Position numbers and translations under genes: made by a program. The notes under the pieces are model-generated. The model did not search any database. It was not told the DNA's origin and saw nothing but the letters and a program-made list of their open reading frames with translations. From the NCBI GenBank assembly GCA_947846985.1, contig CANTUZ010000005.1:8613501-8677500 (forward strand): DNA of 64,000 bases. Direction: 5' to 3'. Source of the stretch: Fratercula arctica. Taxonomy: Eukaryota > Chordata > Aves > Charadriiformes > Alcidae. Shown here in pieces: positions 24,845-35,172 of the stretch (the first letter of the stretch is position 1; each line of letters starts with the position of its first letter).

Positions 24845-27800
24845 CTGGTCAGCACAAGCTAGAGCAATTTGTATTATATGGAGGAAATCAGTCTTCAAAA
24901 GGAAAGAGCAACTAGTAATGGGAAAAGAGAGTTCGCAAAACTTAGTTTCCTATGGATTTCTGACTTTGAGTTGGATTCTCAGTGTATAAGTAGGCAAGGT
25001 GAAAAACTGCAGTTCAACAGCTCAGCCATGAGACAAGTCATTCTTTTGTGGATTCCTTGGTACTTAGACTTGCTCTTTCTACCAACCAGTATATTTTCAT
25101 GAGACTTGAATGATCTTTTTTTTTTTAAAAAAAATATCCTACTTATTAAATTTTACACAGAAATAACTTCATGATCTTAAAAATATAAACACAGGAACAG
25201 GGAGACAGAGATACACCTTGTTCTTTGAGGAAACCAGACCAAAAATATCTAATACAGTTCTCATGAAACTTTGATGAGCTTTAAGCTTTTATAACATCAT
25301 CATCCTACAAAATACGAATATTGTACATTCACACAAACAAGTCAAACTGCAAAGCCCAGTCCAGATACCCATACAGTTTATGTTCATGGCTGATTTTTCA
25401 CACTGTCACAAAAGGAAGTATCACAGCCTATGGGTACAATAAGTAGTCAGCAGTCAAACGTTAGCCAGAGGCCAGAACATCAATGGTACCAATAGCGTCT
25501 GAGGGCGTTTTCTCTGGGAAATGCCATCATCATTTTCTCAGTGGCAAAGGCACAAACCACCTTGGGATCAGCCTAAGCCTATCAAAATAAGTTAATGTTA
25601 TTATACTTACAGTTTTACTGTGCTAACAAAGTCATAGTATATCTATAACACAAAATGCACTTTGGACTTACAATGCAAAGCTATCTTCTGGTGGATATGA
25701 TATTTTTTTATACAAGAGTTAAACTAGCCTATTTGCACAAGGGATGAAGAAAAGTCTGAGGCATAGTAATATTAATGTTTAATTTTAGATTAAAGGCTTT
25801 AATCTATCAATATTTCATTTAGTGGTTGATCACAGACCAAATCCCAGGAATGCAAAGAGGCATCATGGCTGTGACAATAAAAGAGCCAACATCATGCTCC
25901 TCTTATCCCACTTGAAGTGTTTAAAAATGCAGAACCAGAAGAAATATCATCTATAGAAATGACTGGCCATTAACTTTCTTCTTGGGGACTTAAGCTTTTT
26001 CAATTTGTTTTACAGTTTGTTCAAGACTACCAGCCCATGAGAGGCATTAGCTGAGCTAGAGCAGTCAAAGCTGCAAACAAAGTTCAAAAAGTTTGCAAAG
26101 AGCAGCAGCAGAGTTACACTGATTGTTTTATCATGCCACACAACTATTATATCACACAATACAGATAGGGTGCCTTTATTGCACTAATGAAAGAGTTTTA
26201 AGCATTCATAAGACAAAATACCAAATTCTCCTTTAGTAAAATTATAAAACTTAGAAATGTAGAAGATAGTATAATGCACCTAATAAAAGGCTACAGAATA
26301 AAACAGAAAAATGTAAATTAGAGAATAAAAAAAGTTTTAGTTAGCCAAGTGAGGGGAGGGATTGGAGGGGAAAAAACTTCAATACAGAATGCCAGTGCAG
26401 TCAAATCAAAACTGTAGGTAGTATAAGTTTTTTCCTCACATCTTTTTTATATTGACAAGCATTCATTCTAGTAACTATAGTTTCACAGAATACTCATAGT
26501 AAAGGGCTAATGCTCTACTTAAGGTGTTTAATTCACAAAAAAGTCTCAATTATTTTAATCTATTGTGCTTTCTTCTTTTCAAAGTACCTTGACTGAATGG
26601 TTATACACAACTGGCAAAAGCATGATGGAAAGTCAGACTGGGATAATCCATAAAATACTGAAGGTTTCTCACTACGAATGAAAGAAATTAGTAACCTTTG
26701 CAGAGAAGTTTAAGTTGTTCCACATTCTCCAAAAGATCAAGAACAGAGGGGTACATAATAACTCTTCTGAAACTCCTAGCAGAAATAGACTGCTGAACTC
26801 CACAAGGGCAATACTTATTTGTCAGAAAAACCACCACCACCACCTCTCCCCCAGCCCTCCTCCAAAAACCCAAACCAGCTGCCAAAATGCCAAGGGACTG
26901 TATTAGCTGATGGTTTTCTATCCCAGCTTGCTGGTTTATAGATCATCGTTCTCAATAGCGATAAAAGAACAACAGGTTGTAATTGTCAAGGTTAGCTACA
27001 ATCCCAGGCTTACGCACAAGGATTATACATCCTGAATTCTCCTCTGCTGGAAAGGTTTTACTTGGCAATAAAAGATTAAAAGTAACAGCCAGAGGCTCAG
27101 CTCTAATACCTAGACCTGAAGACATTTTTAAAGCATATACATCCAGAACATGCACCTGAGCCTTTTCCCTCTTAGTGTAATCCTCTTAGTGCTTTCTGCA
27201 CCTTGCTGAACGTTAAGATTCTGAAAATAAAAATGCTGTATCTGGCACCTTTACCTTGAATTTAGCTTTAAAGATTCCCTCTTGAAGACAACATATTACA
27301 AATTATAATATAGTGTTAATTCCAGATGCATAACTGTAGGATTCTTCCATCCTGCTTTCTAATATCGAAGCCACAAAATACAAGCACAATTTCTGTTTTT
27401 AAGTTTGTATTAGCTATTCCTTTCATTTTTAAAATATACGTGCACTAGGAATATTCAAATGTTCCGGATCATAAAATGCCATTGAGAGATATTAGATCAC
27501 TGTGAACTGGAGAAATATGAAACCACTGCATAATGAATAAACACTGTTTAAGCTATTTTGAAAAAAAAAAAAAAAATAAGAGAAGCTAAGCATATTACTA
27601 TTCTGTTGTCAAAATGAAGTTGGGTAAAACTCAAGTCTTCAAGTGAGATAAGTACTAATCACTTGTAGCTTCTCCTGCACACACCGTTCCTGCATCCCAC
27701 CAAGAAAGGGAACTAACAGTTCCAGTGTTGTCTATTGAGTTTGTATACAGTAGTAGAGTCAGATCAGGAATTTATCCAAAACCGATTGCATTGCAGTGAT

Positions 27801-28405
27801 CATAGTGGCAAACTGCTGTATAAAGACCCTCTAACCAAAATTATTTAAGTTCTTCTATGACAAGTCAAGTGGTTTGTCCATCATTGAGTCAGGAATAGCC
27901 AGAGAAGTGAGGTTCGTCTCAGTTCACTTCAGATATCTGCATCTGAAGCAATCCATCTCTATAGCCATTCATGAGAAATAAGCACCAATGGAGTGTAATC
28001 CGGAAAACCTATCTAGAAATTTACTTTAGGATGAAATTAATAGCTCTTTACAAATATGTATTCACCTCACTTAAATATAAAGGTAGACTAGATAACAGAG
28101 TAGATAACAGCTTTACATCACACGGGTTACCAATCCCAGTTCAGTACCTGCTTCTTCGGGATAAGTCACCTCTTGATATTACATGAGTAAAAAGTTTAAT
28201 TTGTACCTAAATACTTGAGTATTCAGTTATTAATATACTTGATTTCATAAGCTAATTACTTCTGCATTGAGACCCTTTATGTAAAAAAATTATGGTATCA
28301 AATTAATACTCTAAAATCTTATTTTATATAAATACAATACAAATATATGCTTCCAGTACCTTTTCCTATAGGTATGTTTGATATGCATTCATTTCCAAAT
28401 CTTAC
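24845..28405. other. Mostly non-coding (presumed intron)
   Basis: No strong gene signal. Contains the possible LINE relic at 26952-27170 and a 16-A run near 27560. A minus-strand 24-nt segment at about 27257-27280 ends in a good donor (TTCAAG|GTAAAGG) but is too short to judge. Confidence 0.35.
26952..27170 (-). mobile_element. Possible ancient LINE reverse-transcriptase relic
   Basis: One minus-strand frame stays open for about 70 codons and contains AEPLAVTFNLLLPSKTFPAE, then GCIILVRKPG and, nine residues on, NYNLL. The order (hydrophobic helix, FP-acid, [IV]-I-L-x-x-KPG, then NY) resembles the conserved reverse-transcriptase block that ends NYRPISLL in non-LTR elements. No flanking domain or 3' end was recognised and the key arginine-proline is missing, so this is tentative. 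Confidence 0.25.
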
Positions 28406-28460
28406 TTGAAAACAAATATTGTAGTCTTTAATCCATGGAAGATGTGATTTTATGGTACAC
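28406..28460 (-). CDS. Weak exon candidate, minus strand
   Basis: A 55-nt open segment between TTTTTACAG and TTTCAA|GTAAGATT. Entry phase fits the exit of 28611-28714 through a split Arg codon. Translation starts CTIKSHLPWIKDYNICFQ. It is rich in Cys and Trp, which is common in chance translations. Confidence 0.2.
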
Positions 28461-28610
28461 CTGTAAAAATTAACAGGACTGTAACAGGATCCTGCTGATC
28501 CACAGGCCATACAAGGAAAAATTAAGATCTTAACTTGCAAGAAAACAGGAAGAAAATAACTCTTAAGTAAGATTCATTTTATATGTTGCAACAAAAATTA
28601 ATATACTGAC

Positions 28611-28714
28611 CTTCTACTGTGTAGAACAGCTTTTCGTGTCAATCCTGGCCAAGCTGTGAAGCATGTGTAGTCTGTACGCCAGATATTTTCTGGGAGTTCT
28701 GAACAAGCTTCCAA
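28611..28714 (-). CDS. Weak exon candidate, minus strand
   Basis: A 104-nt segment between TTTGTTTACCCTTAG and AGAAG|GTCAGTA. It is open in the phase that joins 28406-28460, with residues LEACSELPENIWRTDY at the start. A second frame is also nearly open. Acceptor quality is good; coding character is doubtful. Confidence 0.25.
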
Positions 28715-30640
28715 CTAAGGGTAAACAAAGGCAAAAGAGATTGATTTCTCAAGCTTTGGCAAAGATGTATTTCCTTACACAAGTGTTTTCTTGCATAAGA
28801 ATTCCATTTTGGCCTCATTACTATTTAGAAAGCAGAATGAAACTTACCAATAAACCGTAATTGAAGTGTTTTATGGTAGTGTATAATAATAAGCATAAAG
28901 CTGAAGTAAATGGAAACCATAACAAAAATGGACACAAGTTCCATGCCATACTTCCAGTTATACTGGAACAAAGAAGAAAGCAATCATCATCTAGTTCTGC
29001 TTTTGCTCTGACCCCAGATGTAGCACGAAACAGTCCTCAAACTTTTCCAAACAATCACAGTGATACTGGCTCCAGGGATTATGAGCATAGTCATGTCCAG
29101 ACATATTTTCTCCAAATCGCAAGCGCTAGAGAGGAAGCTGCTGATAGTGAGAGTTTTCTGGCACCACGTGTCCAGGGGGACACAAGGTTTCTTGTAGGCT
29201 CGGAATTTTTCTGTGAGCTTCACTGACAGGCAGGTTTGCCCCCAGTATCAGTAACCACCATCAAGTGGTATATGTTCCATTTCTTGAAGTTTCTACTTTT
29301 TCCCTGTGAAAAGTTAATGTTATACCGTACCAGTATAGAAACAGTAATAAAGTTTGAGCTGGCAGATATATTTCTGAGGATTTTATCATTATAGAATACA
29401 CTTGGATTCCGTACCCACACAAGAGCCTTCCCGCAGGAAAAACTGTGCTTACAGCACCTTGGCAAAACTGGGCATGGGAGAGATGATGGAAAAGAAAGAC
29501 TTCAACCAAGCAAACATTGTGACTACTTGTTTTAGATGTACATGAGCATTACGTTAAGTAATTGTATAAAAACAGAGCTTGCTTGTGCAAACCTGAACTA
29601 CCCTTCAGAGAGCCAGCCAGCGAGCAAGAGCAATGAAAGACTTGAGAAAGATAAGTTTAGGTTATTATTGTTGTAGATAACAGACTTTCTTGGCTGGTAC
29701 TTAAAAATCAATACGTACATGTGATAATGGAAATATAGATTCTTATTCTGCAGAACACATACATTTATGTCTGCCTGTTCTGACCACATAAGCATTCTCC
29801 TTAAATTGAATGAAGCTACTTGTATACATAGTGTTGACTACTGGGAACTTGGATGCACAAGCACTTACAGGATCAAGATTATACATGGGACAAAAGTGCA
29901 CATAAGATATTAAGAAGCCTAAGTATCTTCTCGTTTAGCTTTTTGGCAATTTTTACTTAAGATACATTTTAGCAAGTTTCAAAAGAAGTGTCTTTTTTTT
30001 TTCCACTTTCCAGTAAGCACTGAATTGAAGTAACTTATTAAACTTTTGCAGGCAGGAATGGAGATGGTATTCCTATTCCTTGTAGGACACATCCTGTTAT
30101 AAGAAGGATGTAATAAATTACCTAAATTTTGTACCTATTGAAACCATGAAGGACTGATGATAAAGTAGTGTTGTGCTACATTGTTATCAGTCAGGACATT
30201 TCTAGGGAGATTCACAAGGCTAGCTTTTCAATGTGTCTGTGCCTCCCCCCCACACCCCTTTCTTTAAGCCCAATTATTTTATTATATCAGATAACTATGA
30301 CAAAGCAGGAATTAATTCACTTGTCACATCCAATCAGCAGATAAACATTAGGATTCAGAAAATTTTTATAAATTGGAATGCCACTGTTTTCAGCTGCAGT
30401 TGCTCTGTCAAAGATCAACCTCAGAACACGATTTAAGGGAGGCCTGGAAATAGAAATAACATCAAAGCTGACCTTTCAGTAAAATCAAACGGCTGCAAAG
30501 CCAGTAATGAGATTATATGTACATAGGCAGTAAACCTAGCAATGAATGTTCAGCAGGATGAATTAAGAAAGGAAATATTAACACCTATATTGCATTTTTA
30601 TATGTTGGACAGAAAACTAACAACCTAACAAGCTACTTAC
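28715..30640. other. Otherwise non-coding
   Basis: Apart from the patch at 28861-29470 I see no gene, named repeat or RNA gene here. A C-rich run (CCTCCCCCCCACACCCC) lies near 30241. Confidence 0.35.
28861..29470. other. GC-richer, coding-like island of unclear strand
   Basis: Within AT-rich DNA this 600-bp patch holds a 121-codon plus-strand frame (28861-29226; includes HAILPVILEQRRKQSSSSS). On the minus strand there is a frame with one internal TAG, reading PGHVVPENSHYQQLPL before it and FGENMSGHDYAHNPWSQY after it. It could be a decayed exon, a retrocopy or an unknown repeat. No splice or poly(A) evidence decides between them. Confidence 0.3.
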
Positions 30641-30747
30641 TGGTATTAGTTCAAGTACTTCCACCTTAGATACTAACTCTCTCAGCAGCCAGCTTTCTGG
30701 GCTTTTTAATCTATAAATTATAGGGAATAATTCAATGTGATTGGTAT
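30641..30747 (-). CDS. Weak exon candidate, minus strand
   Basis: A strong donor (AATACCA|GTAAGTAG) follows 35 open codons reading IELFPIIYRLKSPESWLL and LRELVSKVEVLELIP, a plausible helical segment. Exit phase 0 fits 28611-28714. The upstream acceptor is poor; an alternative acceptor at 30711 would shorten it to 70 nt. An 84-nt open segment at 30930-31013, also with good signals, does not share its phase. Confidence 0.25.
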
Positions 30748-32044
30748 CTCAGTACTAGATTTTATACTGGCACAAATAAGAACTGTTTTTAAAGAAAAAT
30801 ATTTGAACTATATGATTGTCTTTACACTGATGATAAAGGTGGTGGCTGGTTACTGTTCATGATTTACGAGCATTATAAGTGTCTTAGGAAACAATATCAG
30901 GAAATTATGTATACTTTAATATTAGTTACCTGAACTACAATTATGAAATATCCCTTGAAGACCACCACTGGTAGATGACCTATTATACAGTTATATATCT
31001 GGAAGCATTCAACCTATCAGAAAATAAAAGCAGGAACAAAGTATTCTTTTTTTTTAAATAAAAGATATTGTAAGAGACTTGTCCTAAAAATTTGTTGATT
31101 ATTTGCAGATACAAGTCACAGCTAGGATAAGTATTATTCAGATAAATTAGAAATAATTTTGTATGTTCTTTCTTTCAGCATTTTCCACTGTGTACACAGT
31201 ATTTTGCACATAAATGGTTTCCACTACACCAGCATTTATCTTCCCGTTGTCAATTTAATCAGAAAATCAAGGTTAACAGTTTAGGGGCTTCTTGGGGTTT
31301 TTTTGGGAGGAGGCTTTTTGTTTGTTTTCAGTCCTCTTTTTTTCCCCCCTGTGTTTATTTGCTCTGTTTTACTGCAGGGGTATTGAGAAGGCAGCTCAAC
31401 TTAAAAAAAACCCAAACACTTTGAATCAACTCCAGCGAAATTAGGCAGTATTAGTTGTCAGCTTGCCTTTCTAATCAAAACCCTATAACAGACTGAAATA
31501 CAACGTCATAGCACAGTAAGAAAAAGAAATGCATACCAAAATATGTAAAATAAAAATTTATAAAATGTATAAAATAAAACATATATTATTTGCAGAATAT
31601 GGTACTGTTCTTCTAAGGAAACCTATCACAGATGGGGGCAAAGAGTAAAACTGCATTTGAAATCATTATTAGTAAACATGTAATAGTCTACCTTCCATTT
31701 TCCATTAAAGCATGGACTAGTACGTTTTAATGGTTTAAAGCTGGACATTTAAGTGTGGATATAAGGATAGCCAAAGTAATAATTTTCTGACATATGAAAT
31801 ACAGTCAAACTGGCTTATAGAAAGTAAGAAGATAAAATAAAAGGAATAACACGTTTCAGTCTTTTCTGAACAATGACTGGAAGATTTGCCACTGGAGAGT
31901 AAGCTAAAAAATACTCAATTCTAATCAATTCTGATTTTACCGAGAATATTACCGAACATAGATTTAACACAGGCATTTAAAAAAAAAAAAAAAAATCAAT
32001 TAACTTGATCACTGGTGCAGTCAGACATCCAGATCACAGCCAGA

Positions 32045-32170
32045 CTTTTGAAGGTAACTCATTGCCTAAGGACTTAGACAGGTGCCTAGTAGATTTTTCA
32101 AAAGTGCATAGTCACTTAACACATTTAATTTAATTGGATGTAAGCATTTCCAAGGTGATTCTGAAAAAAA
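32045..32170. repeat. Ancient palindromic amniote interspersed repeat
   Basis: The segment reads GACTTTTGAAGGTAACTCAT, then GGTGCCTAGTAGATTTTTCA, AAAGTGCATAGTCACTTAAC and ATTGGATGTAAGCATTTCCA. It follows the layout of a widespread reptile and bird repeat built around 'GATTTTCAAAAGTGCCTAGGCACCTAACTCC' and its inverted half. The copy is strongly diverged, as expected for an element older than birds. I recall the pattern but not a reliable family name. Confidence 0.5.
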
Positions 32171-33807
32171 CCAGCAAGTGTCTGATCTCACCTTTTAGTA
32201 CCTAAAAACCTGTAATTGTCATAGCATGTCATTTCCATTTAAATGGAATACTCCACAAAATTATTTAATTTACTTCACTATTTCTTCTGTATCCTGAACT
32301 TGTTTTCATCCAAGATTTTAAGAAATTAACCTAGCTTGATCCTATTCTTCATTTTTATTTAGCTTCTGAGTAAGAATAGAGATAATCAGTATATGACGCT
32401 ATTCTAACTTAAGAATGCATTTTATATATTCCAGCCAAAAGGTAGTTAAGCAGTTTCAAGGGTGATAAAACATACATTTAAGAAACATTAAGAATTATGA
32501 AAAATATTTGTGCTAAAAAATAATTTAAACCTATCATAACACTGAAAATGGGAAAAAGAATTTTATTTCTGTATGGCAGAAAGGACATTCAAATACATGT
32601 GCAAAGGTTTCTTGACAATTCAGAACTCACAGTTTGACTGTAAGTCACCATAGTCCTAACTTTCTGAAGCTACTTATGATCCAGTAACACAGAGATCTTG
32701 ACTTTTCCTCTAGGGATATGAAGGATATTTAACTATTATGTGATATTAAACAAGAGCTATAGAACAAAAATTCTTTTTCACTATTCAATTAACATATCAC
32801 TTTCTTAAAGTTATAATGATGTAAAGATTTTTTTAATAAAAAATTATTATAAAACCAAAACCTAAATTCTAACCACTTGTAATTTAACACAATTGTTGTA
32901 AATCAAATTAGAGAATCTTAAAAAATAATCCTAAAATGCCAATGCAAACAACTATGACTTTATAAATCTTCACAACTAGTTTTAGACATAAGTCTCAAAG
33001 TTCCCTGTTGATGCGCATAACTTCACGATACTTCAACGTGATCATAGCAGATAACACAGCAATGGACTGATAAGCGCATACACAGTTTTCATTAGGAAAT
33101 CAATAATTCCATGCAAAAAAGGATAGATCTAAGGAATTAAACACCCACCAACCATGATGAGGATGTAACACAGCTTGGATGTATCCTGAGGAGGAAAAAG
33201 AAAAAGCTTTGGTAGGCCAATCTTTATAAAGCTTTACCAATTTAGCTTTCTTTCTACTCTTATTGGTGCTTAAGAGGTTAAGACTTTATTTGTGAAAACA
33301 GAGAGAGATAGCAGGGAATCATGTTGTCTGCAGCTTCCTAAGTCTTGCTTAAGATCCTTTTCAATTACCATCCATTTCTCCTTTAAAAAGGGACAAAAAA
33401 ATAGAGGAGTGGAAACAGGTCAGGGCAGTCTGTGACAATGACAGTGTGATGGGCTTGGACCCCCTGTGGTGTTTCCATCTGCTATCATTAAGGTGACTAT
33501 TCAGACATGAAAAAATCCCTCTTGCTGTGCTGACAGGCAGACATCAAGAACTATGACAAGGCATTAAGATAGAAAGTAGAGACAGAGATGTCATATTCCA
33601 CAAACAATCCTGCCTCAAACAAGACCTCTAAAATTTTATTGGAATTTAGAATAAAAATCAAAGGGCTTTTACCTGGAGGTTATCAAACTTCCCCTCGTGT
33701 TAGTTTGACAACGAAGATATTGCTGACAGCCACAAATATTTAGCTCCTACCTGTGGTCTCTACCATAAGAAACCCATTTTTAAAAAACATTTTATTGAAG
33801 AGCAGGC

Positions 33808-33832
33808 AAAAAAAAAAAAGGGGGGGGGGGGG
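33808..33832 (+). repeat. Poly(A)12-poly(G)13 tract
   Basis: Twelve A followed by thirteen G, the same layout as the tract at 19338-19363. It sits about 120 bp from the edge of the CpG island. Confidence 0.9.
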
Positions 33833-33944
33833 AAGTTTTAATTTATGTAATTCTGATTTATTTGTAAGTCATCAAAAAACTGAGCATGAAGACGTGAGCA
33901 GGAAGATGGTTAAGCACCTTAAGCACTGAAGTTTTTCCCAAATC

Positions 33945-34460
33945 GCGCCAACAATAATGAAAAATAATAAAAAAATAAAAAATAAACTAACAAGGCGAAC
34001 ATCTATGGGAAACGGGTTTTACTCCCTACCCGGCGAGGCCCAACCGAACGGCAATGAAAATTCAGGCGGAATGCTAAAAAACGGGCGCGGCGCTGGAAGG
34101 CCGTTAGCCGGCAGGGGGGGCGGCAGGACCGCCGCTCGCCCCCGCCGCTCGCCCCCGCCGCTCGCCCCCGCCGCTCGCCCCCGCCGCTCGCCCCCGCCGC
34201 TCGCCCCCGCCGCTCGCATGCCCACACGGGACACTTTCACCCGTGTTCGTGCCGAGCTTGCTCGGCTTGTCGCAGGAGGGCTCCTCTCCTTCCCGCCGAG
34301 CGCTGGGTGATCAATAGTTTGACAATACCATTGCAAGCTTCATTTAACAGTTTCCAACTGCGGCTCTTAACTAGCCCTACCCAGCGTAGCCCTGTGAGAG
34401 TGCCCGAGAGGCTCAGGCACAGCGTATGGCATTATCTCCTTTTCAGGAGCCGATGCGAAT
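33945..34460. promoter_or_regulatory. CpG island, probable promoter
   Basis: The only cluster of frequent CpG in the window (TCGCGCC, GGGCGCGGCG, many CCGCCGCTCG), against otherwise AT-rich, CpG-poor DNA. Such islands usually mark vertebrate gene starts, often bidirectional. No TATA box is obvious. On the minus strand a good donor (CGCCGG|GTAGGGAG) at 34029-34030 could end a first exon and would suit the gene that ends at 6823. On the plus strand GTGAGAG at 34393 is a possible donor. Direction is therefore inferred, with minus preferred. Confidence 0.65.
34131..34217 (+). repeat. 13-bp GC minisatellite, 6.6 copies
   Basis: Perfect head-to-tail units of GCCGCTCGCCCCC: six full copies (34131-34208) and a partial seventh. 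Because 13 is not a multiple of 3, any reading frame cycles and gives a 13-residue peptide period, for example RPRRSPPPLAPAA on plus or RRGRAAGASGGGE on minus. Units are identical, pointing to recent expansion and likely length variation. Confidence 0.95.
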
Positions 34461-35124
34461 CTTCATTGCAAAGGGTATTTCATCTATAGACTTCCCCCTT
34501 CCATCGGGGCATCTAGCTCTCCAGCACGGAGCACTGATACACGATTTGCTATTTCATCACACCATAAAGACAATTCTGAATCTCAAGCCCTCTTTTTTGC
34601 CACTTCCCTGACTTAAAAGCAATTTCTCTGCAAATACTAATTCTTGAAGCATGGTTACTTATATTTTGGTTTTCCTCAGCCACAGTTCTGGTGCAAGCTC
34701 CCATCTCTCCTTCTGCTCTACGTACTCTCATGCATTTGTCCCCAAATCCTTCACGTCTTCACCTGTGACAGTGTGACTGGTTCTGTAGCCATGTGACAAA
34801 TCAGGATGGGAAACTGATCCTTTTTCCTCAAAATAAGGGAAAACAGGGCATTAATATGTGGAGGAAGCGCCAAGGACAGGGACTACTTCAACGTATTTTT
34901 TCACCAGAAGAAAAATTTATGTATTTAATCATGCCCATCTTACCTACTCACACTCCATCTCACCACTTGCCATTTACCCACACCTAGCAGAGGCACATTA
35001 GGAGCACATGGAAAGGAAGGGGAAGACGGCTAGGTAGAGCAATAGATAAAATTCATGCATTACGTAAAGTTCTGAGCTCCAGAATTCTGTCTGTGGGTAC
35101 ATACACACAAAAAAAATGGACACC

Positions 35125-35172
<48 letters not shown>

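Larger units (their letters stand above)
30748..33944. other. Non-coding with one recognisable old repeat
   Basis: Holds the palindromic amniote repeat at 32045-32170 and a run of 17 A near 31979. Candidate splice signals near 33180-33195 and 33673-33736 on the minus strand could mark 5' untranslated exons of a transcript from the CpG island, but the reading frame is undecided. Confidence 0.35.

Noticed and set aside
30930..31013. 84-nt open minus-strand segment with good splice signals
   Set aside because: Its phase does not fit the neighbouring candidate 30641-30747, and the translation is very hydrophobic and repetitive (IIVV, VVV) with no other support.
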